Below, piece after piece: positions 60,153 to 64,000 of a stretch of 64,000 nucleotides of DNA. Positions within the stretch are counted from its first letter, which is position 1, and each line of letters begins with the position of its first letter. The notes under the pieces were generated by a model. It saw nothing but the letters and a program-made list of their open reading frames with translations, did not search any database and was not told where the DNA came from. This DNA is from Kineosporia babensis. Its GTDB lineage: Bacteria > Actinomycetota > Actinomycetes > Actinomycetales > Kineosporiaceae. Location of the stretch: assembly GCF_021129305.1 (NCBI RefSeq), contig NZ_JAJOMB010000001.1, positions 310,001 through 374,000 of the forward strand, given 5' to 3'. The position numbers and the translations under genes were made by a program.

Positions 60153-60872
60153 ATGACCACCGCCCCGGTGCCGATGACGACACCCGCCCAGCCGCACTCC
60201 CCCAAACCCTTCGGGCACGGGAGGTGCCCCCAGTCCCACATCGGCATCGTTCTGGTCGACGACCAGGCGATCGGGCGCCAGGGACTGCGCGCGGTGCTGG
60301 AGCGGGAAGCCGATCTTCGGGTGGTGGGCGAAGCGGCGTCGGCGGCCGACGCGCTGGCCGTGGTGGAACAGTCGCGGCCCGACGTGGTGCTTCTGGACCT
60401 GAAGCTCTCGGATGCCTCGGACACCGAGGGCCTGGCCGTGTGCGCCGGCCTGACCAGCAAATTCCCCGGCCTGGGGGTGCTGGTGCGGACGACCTTGCCG
60501 GACGACGGGCTGGTGCTGGCGGCGATCCAGCACGGCGCTCGCGGCTACGTGGTCAAGGACGTGGACACTTCCGAGCTGGTACGGGCGATCCGCGCGGTGG
60601 GGCGGGGCGACAGCGCTCTGGACGCCCGCAGCGCCGCCGCGATGGTGCGCAGCCTCAGCCCGGGCGCCGATCCGGGCCGCCCGCGCCTGACCGAACGCGA
60701 GGTGGAGGTGCTGCGGCTGCTGGCCCAGGGCTGCTCGAACCGGGCGATCGGCCATCGGCTCTACATCTCCGAGACCACGGTGAAGTTCCACGTGAGCAAC
60801 CTGATGCGCAAGCTGGACGTGTCCCGCCGGGCCGAGGCGGTGTACGCGGCGAGCAAGCTGGGCTACCTCTGA
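60153..60872 (+). CDS. MadR-like response regulator (LuxR family)
   Basis: A 239-residue regulator. A Pro-rich leader of about 28 residues precedes the receiver (IGIVLVDDQAIGRQGLRAVLEREADLRVVGEA). The phospho-Asp lies in VVLLDLKLSDASDTEGL, Lys in GYVVKDVDTSELVRAIRAV, and LTEREVEVLRLLAQGCSNRAIG with SETTVKFHVSNLMRKLDVSRRAEAVYAASKLGYL is the HTH. The DVDTSxLVRxIRAV and VYAASKLG blocks are typical of the MadR group. The adjacent kinase is broken, so it may be orphan or respond to another kinase. Confidence 0.88.
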   Translation: MTTAPVPMTTPAQPHSPKPFGHGRCPQSHIGIVLVDDQAIGRQGLRAVLEREADLRVVGEAASAADALAVVEQSRPDVVLLDLKLSDASDTEGLAVCAGLTSKFPGLGVLVRTTLPDDGLVLAAIQHGARGYVVKDVDTSELVRAIRAVGRGDSALDARSAAAMVRSLSPGADPGRPRLTEREVEVLRLLAQGCSNRAIGHRLYISETTVKFHVSNLMRKLDVSRRAEAVYAASKLGYL

Positions 60873-61074
60873 GTGCCCCCGCGCCGCCGCGTCCAGGTGA
60901 TCTTGAAAAGCTTTACGGGCCCACGAAAACCCTGTGAGCTTTACCTCTTCGTTATCTGGCACCGGCGCCTGCAAGGACCCGTTGACCAGCTAAGACGGCC
61001 CTTATCGACAACTGCAGGACAGAACCTGGGCGAATCTACCGGCCGCCGCGCCCTAGCCATCCAACCTCCGGCCG

Positions 61075-61106
61075 CGTAAGTTACCCTTCCGAAGGCGTAA
61101 CTTACG
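61075..61106. promoter_or_regulatory. Operator: perfect 10-bp inverted repeat before the monooxygenase gene
   Basis: CGTAAGTTAC (61075-61084) and GTAACTTACG (61097-61106) are exact inverses, with a spacer that is itself near-symmetric (CCTTCCGAAGG). It lies 41 bp before the start codon. The form suggests a TetR-type regulator; none is adjacent. Confidence 0.7.
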
Positions 61107-61146
61107 AAAGCGTAGGTTGCTGAACTCCAGCAGGAAGGCCCGACCC

Positions 61147-62643
61147 GTGCAGACTGGAACCGACGTGGCAGTGCAAGACGCCCGCACGGCCCTGCCCACC
61201 GTCATCCAGGGCGGTATGGGTGCTGCGGTCTCCGACTGGAACCTGGCCAAGCAGGTCGCGATGGCCGGCCAGCTCGGCGTGGTCTCCGGCACCGCGCTGG
61301 ACAGCGTGGTGGTGCGCCGCCTGCAGGACGGTGACCCGGGCGGTCACATGCGCCGCGCTCTGGAGCACTTCCCGGTGCCCGGCGTGTCGCAGTGGATCCT
61401 CGAGCGCTACTACAAGCCCGAGGGCCGCGAGCCGGACCAGGCCTACCTGCCGGTGCCCAACCTGACGATGAATCCGGTGAGCAAGAGCCGCGATCTGATG
61501 GTGGCCAGCGCCTTCGTCGAGGTGTGGCTGGCCAAGGAGGGCCACGACGGCCTGGTCGGGATCAACATCCTGGAGAAGATCCAGCTGGCGATCGTGCCCG
61601 CGCTGTACGGCGCGATGCTCGCCGGGGTGGACTACGTGCTGGTCGGCGCCGGCATCCCGTCGAAGCTGCCGCGGCTGATCGATCAGCTCAGCCGGCACGA
61701 GCACACCTCGATGGAGGTGCATGTCGACGGCGCCACCCAGACCTATGCCACCTCGCTCGACCCGTCCGCGATCGTGCCGGCCGGCACCCTGGCGCCACTG
61801 AAGCGCCCGATGTTCCTGGCGATCATCTCCTCGCACCCGCTGGCCGCCTATCTGACCAAGGAGCAGGCGACCACCCCGGACGGCTTCGTCGTGGAGGGGC
61901 ACGTGGCCGGTGGCCACAACACCCCGCCGCGCGGCCGGATGCAGATCACCGAGCAGGGCGAGCCGGTCTACGGCAGCCGGGACGAGGCCGACTTCTCCAA
62001 GATCGCCAAGTACGGCCTGCCGTTCTGGATCGCCGGCGCCTACGCCACTCCCGAGCACGTGCAGGAGGCCAAGGCCCTGGGCGCGGCCGGGGTGCAGGTC
62101 GGCACGATCTTCGCGCTGAGCAGTGACTCCGGTACCAGCCCGGAGAACCGCGGCAAGCTGCTGTCGGCGCTGTCCGAGGACCGCCTCGAGGTGAAGACGG
62201 ACGCGCTGGCCTCCCCCACCGGCTTCCCGTTCAAGGTGGCAGAGCTCGACGGCACCACCGGCACCCCCGAGGGCTACGCGGCCCGCACCCGGATCTGCGA
62301 CCTGGCCTACCTGCGCACCCCGTTCGAGCGTAGCCCGGGCAAAGTGGGCTACCGCTGCCCCTCCGAGCCGGAGGACGACTACGTGCGCAAGGGCGGCGAG
62401 CTGGACAACACCGTCGGCCGTAAGTGCCTGTGCAACGGGCTGATGGCCACGATCGGCATGCCGCAGGTCCGCCAGGGCATCAAGGAAGACCCGCTGCTGA
62501 CCCTGGGCTCGGACCTCACCGCGGCCAAGGAGCTGCTGCGCCGTCACCCGCAGGGCTGGAACGCCACGCAGGCGCTGGACTACCTGCTGGGCGGCCCGGA
62601 GCTGGCTCAGGCGCCGCGCGAGAGCATGGCTCTGGCTCAGTAA
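61147..62643 (+). CDS. Nitronate monooxygenase family protein
   Basis: A 498-residue FMN TIM-barrel enzyme of the 2-nitropropane dioxygenase family. TVIQGGMGAAVSDWNLAKQVAMAGQLGVVSG opens the barrel, GFVVEGHVAGGHNTPPRGR holds the catalytic-type His, and GAAGVQVGTIFALSSDSG is the FMN phosphate site. The extra C-terminal part with Cys clusters (RICDLAYL, YRCPSEPEDDY, GRKCLCNGL) is characteristic of a longer PfaD-like subgroup. GTG 61147 has AGGAAGG 8 nt upstream. Confidence 0.9.
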   Translation: MQTGTDVAVQDARTALPTVIQGGMGAAVSDWNLAKQVAMAGQLGVVSGTALDSVVVRRLQDGDPGGHMRRALEHFPVPGVSQWILERYYKPEGREPDQAYLPVPNLTMNPVSKSRDLMVASAFVEVWLAKEGHDGLVGINILEKIQLAIVPALYGAMLAGVDYVLVGAGIPSKLPRLIDQLSRHEHTSMEVHVDGATQTYATSLDPSAIVPAGTLAPLKRPMFLAIISSHPLAAYLTKEQATTPDGFVVEGHVAGGHNTPPRGRMQITEQGEPVYGSRDEADFSKIAKYGLPFWIAGAYATPEHVQEAKALGAAGVQVGTIFALSSDSGTSPENRGKLLSALSEDRLEVKTDALASPTGFPFKVAELDGTTGTPEGYAARTRICDLAYLRTPFERSPGKVGYRCPSEPEDDYVRKGGELDNTVGRKCLCNGLMATIGMPQVRQGIKEDPLLTLGSDLTAAKELLRRHPQGWNATQALDYLLGGPELAQAPRESMALAQ

Positions 62644-62682
62644 GACGGGAAGCCTCGGCGATTCTCGGCAAGGTCTTGCCGC

Positions 62683-62716
62683 AGAACAGTTCCCAGGGTT
62701 CTTCCCGACCTGTTCT
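62683..62716 (+). terminator. Weak hairpin after the monooxygenase gene
   Basis: AGAACAG (62683-62689) pairs with CTGTTCT (62710-62716), followed by TTCG. The loop is long (20 nt), so it is a modest terminator at best. Confidence 0.4.
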
Positions 62717-62929
62717 TTCGTAGAGGTGCCGGAGCAACGGACGGGCGGGGACAGTCGTCCTCAATCGGCACCTGGACGGTCCCATGGGGAACAAGGACCG
62801 GGCAAAAGGCATTGAACGGTCTCGGAAGACAACGCATACGTGCGGCGCTCTGTGAAGTTCCCCTTACCGCATGTGTCGTAGTTCACCGGAAGTGGACCGC
62901 GCCCCAGGGGGCGAGGCACACTGTGTCAG

Positions 62930-63106
62930 CTAGTGGAGGGGAGTACTCCCTAAGCGGTGACAGTCGTCAGCACGGCATCTCGACACCAGACCGGTCAGCG
63001 TTGCTCGGTCATGCCCGGCGTCACCGGCCCGAACGCAGCGCTTTGAGCGGCCTGCATTCTGGTGGAGGAGACCTCCGGTTACTTTCGCATGGGAAGAAGC
63101 CGGAGG
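62930..63106 (+). ncRNA. yybP-ykoY-type (Mn2+) riboswitch upstream of terC
   Basis: The leader begins with GGAGGGGAGTACTCCC (62936 on) and has GACAGTCGTCAGCACGGC and a 3' GGAGGAGACCTCCGG, matching the conserved GGGGAGUA, GUCGUCA-ACACGG and GAGACCUCCGG elements of yybP-ykoY RNAs. The CCTCCGG at 63072-63078 can pair either with the 5' GGAGG (closing helix) or with CCGGAGG at 63100-63106, which contains the ribosome binding site of terC. Mn2+ binding would free the site and switch translation on. Position before a TerC gene is typical for this class. No covariance model was run. Confidence 0.68.
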
Positions 63107-63113
63107 CCCTTGA

Positions 63114-64000
63114 ATGGACGTCAGCGCGGGTTGGTGGATCGCCACCATCGCCTTGGTCCTCGGGATCACAACTGTCGACCTGGTCCTGAACCGGGGACAG
63201 ACACACATCACCATCCAGCACGCCACCCGGTGGGTGCTCTTCTACGTCGCGGTCGCTCTGGCTTTCGGGGCTGCCATCCTGATCGGCTTCGGGCCCAGCT
63301 ACGGCGGGCAGTTCGTGGCCGGATGGCTCACCGAGTACAGCCTCAGCGCCGACAACCTGTTCGTCTTCCTGGTGCTGATGACCAGGTTCTCGGTGCCGGA
63401 GTACCTGCAGCTGCGGGTGCTGACCATCGGCATCCTGATGGCCCTGGTGCTGCGGGCCGGGCTGATCGCCGTCGGCGCCGCGGCGATCCACCAGTTCTCC
63501 TGGGTGTTCTTCATCTTCGCGGCGTTCCTGCTGTACACCGCCTGGAACCTGATGCGTTCCAAGCACGAGGACGACACCGACGTGGAGGACGAGGAGCCGC
63601 CGGCCATCGTCGGCTTCATCGGCCGGGTGGTGCCGAGCACCCCGGTCTGGCACGGCGGCAAGCCGTTCATCAAGCAGAACCACCGCTGGATCGCCACCCC
63701 GATGCTGATCACGATGCTCGCCATCGGGGTCACCGACGTGCTGTTCGCCCTGGACTCGATCCCGGCGATCTTCGGCCTCACCCAGGAGCCGTTCCTGGTG
63801 ATCACCGCCAACGCGTTCGCCCTGATGGGCCTGCGGCAGCTGTTCTTCGTGGTGCGTGACCTGCTGGACAAGCTGCGGCACCTGGACACCGGCCTGTCGG
63901 TCATCCTGGCGTTCATCGGGGTGAAGCTGATCATGGAGGCCTTCCACGAGAACTCGCTGCCGTTCCTGAACGGCGGCGAGCCGATCCACGCGGTGCCGGC
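63114..64000 (+). CDS. TerC/Alx-family membrane transporter (3' cut by window end)
   Basis: At least 295 residues of a TerC-family protein that exports Mn2+ or is linked to tellurium resistance. About seven TM helices are visible; FVAGWLTEYSLSADNLFVFLVLMTRF carries the signature acidic residues (E, SxDN), and IGVTDVLFALDSIPAIFGLT the second motif (D-x-x-F-A-x-DS-x-P). Start ATG 63114 has GGAGG 7 nt upstream. The riboswitch-like leader controls it. The C-terminus continues past base 64000. Confidence 0.92.
   Translation, partial: MDVSAGWWIATIALVLGITTVDLVLNRGQTHITIQHATRWVLFYVAVALAFGAAILIGFGPSYGGQFVAGWLTEYSLSADNLFVFLVLMTRFSVPEYLQLRVLTIGILMALVLRAGLIAVGAAAIHQFSWVFFIFAAFLLYTAWNLMRSKHEDDTDVEDEEPPAIVGFIGRVVPSTPVWHGGKPFIKQNHRWIATPMLITMLAIGVTDVLFALDSIPAIFGLTQEPFLVITANAFALMGLRQLFFVVRDLLDKLRHLDTGLSVILAFIGVKLIMEAFHENSLPFLNGGEPIHAVP

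Overview
The window is high-GC DNA with strong third-codon-position G/C bias, frequent GTG and TTG starts and tightly packed short operons on both strands. This points to an actinobacterium. The gene set (Entner-Doudoroff genes, a DevS-like stress cluster, MoxR/VWA genes, many small helical proteins) would suit a Kineosporia-like soil actinomycete, but the genus is a guess. No rRNA, CRISPR array or intact insertion sequence was found.

Layout. 1-8.6 kb: a degenerate GyrB-like protein, a short-chain dehydrogenase, a secreted TolB-like propeller, and a type III restriction-modification operon (mod then res, minus strand) whose Res subunit has lost the nuclease E-x-K. 8.7-13.7 kb: an SPFH/GYF scaffold protein with a zinc-ribbon membrane partner, then a DUF4407 membrane operon. 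13.8-15.8 kb: a small membrane ORF and a Ser/Thr kinase gene frameshifted inside its glycine loop. 15.8-19.7 kb: a ROK regulator divergent from edd-eda, which together convert 6-phosphogluconate to pyruvate and glyceraldehyde-3-phosphate. 19.8-22.0 kb: an exported repeat protein, then a compact cassette of two 86-residue helical paralogues flanking a papain-fold toxin-like protein and a coupled putative immunity protein. This cassette is the strongest candidate for an undescribed system. 22-27.7 kb: two large paralogues ending in pRiA4b ORF-3-like domains, a histidine phosphatase, and a hydrolase/MarR divergent pair with a clear operator. 27.8-34.1 kb: a fasciclin lipoprotein, a sulfite-oxidase-family membrane enzyme, a two-component system, a DfrA/RibD-like reductase and a lipid kinase. 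34.2-38.0 kb: an overlapping operon of an unknown protein, a MoxR ATPase and a metallopeptidase/VWA protein.

41.6-43.8 kb is a tRNA region: a Glu-Asp-Phe operon with its terminator, a VapBC pair, a tRNA-Phe 3' remnant and a second tRNA-Asp. This looks like a decayed island at tRNA-Phe. 44-49.4 kb: a DUF2268 protease gene behind a MerR-type 19-bp-spacer promoter, then DoxX, universal stress protein, PPOX-fold protein and a DevS-like GAF kinase, three of them ending in strong hairpin terminators. 49.4-57.3 kb: flavodoxin with pseudogene debris, an aldo/keto reductase, DJ-1/PfpI with a TetR regulator and operator, two atypical tRNAs, an Asp/Glu racemase with a divergent LysR gene, and a TetR gene divergent from an SDR with a textbook promoter/operator. 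57.7-64 kb: an FAD oxidoreductase, a decayed MadS-like kinase before an intact MadR-like regulator, a nitronate monooxygenase, and a TerC gene behind a yybP-ykoY-type (Mn2+) riboswitch, cut by the window end.

All functional calls rest on recognised motifs and context. No database search was possible.
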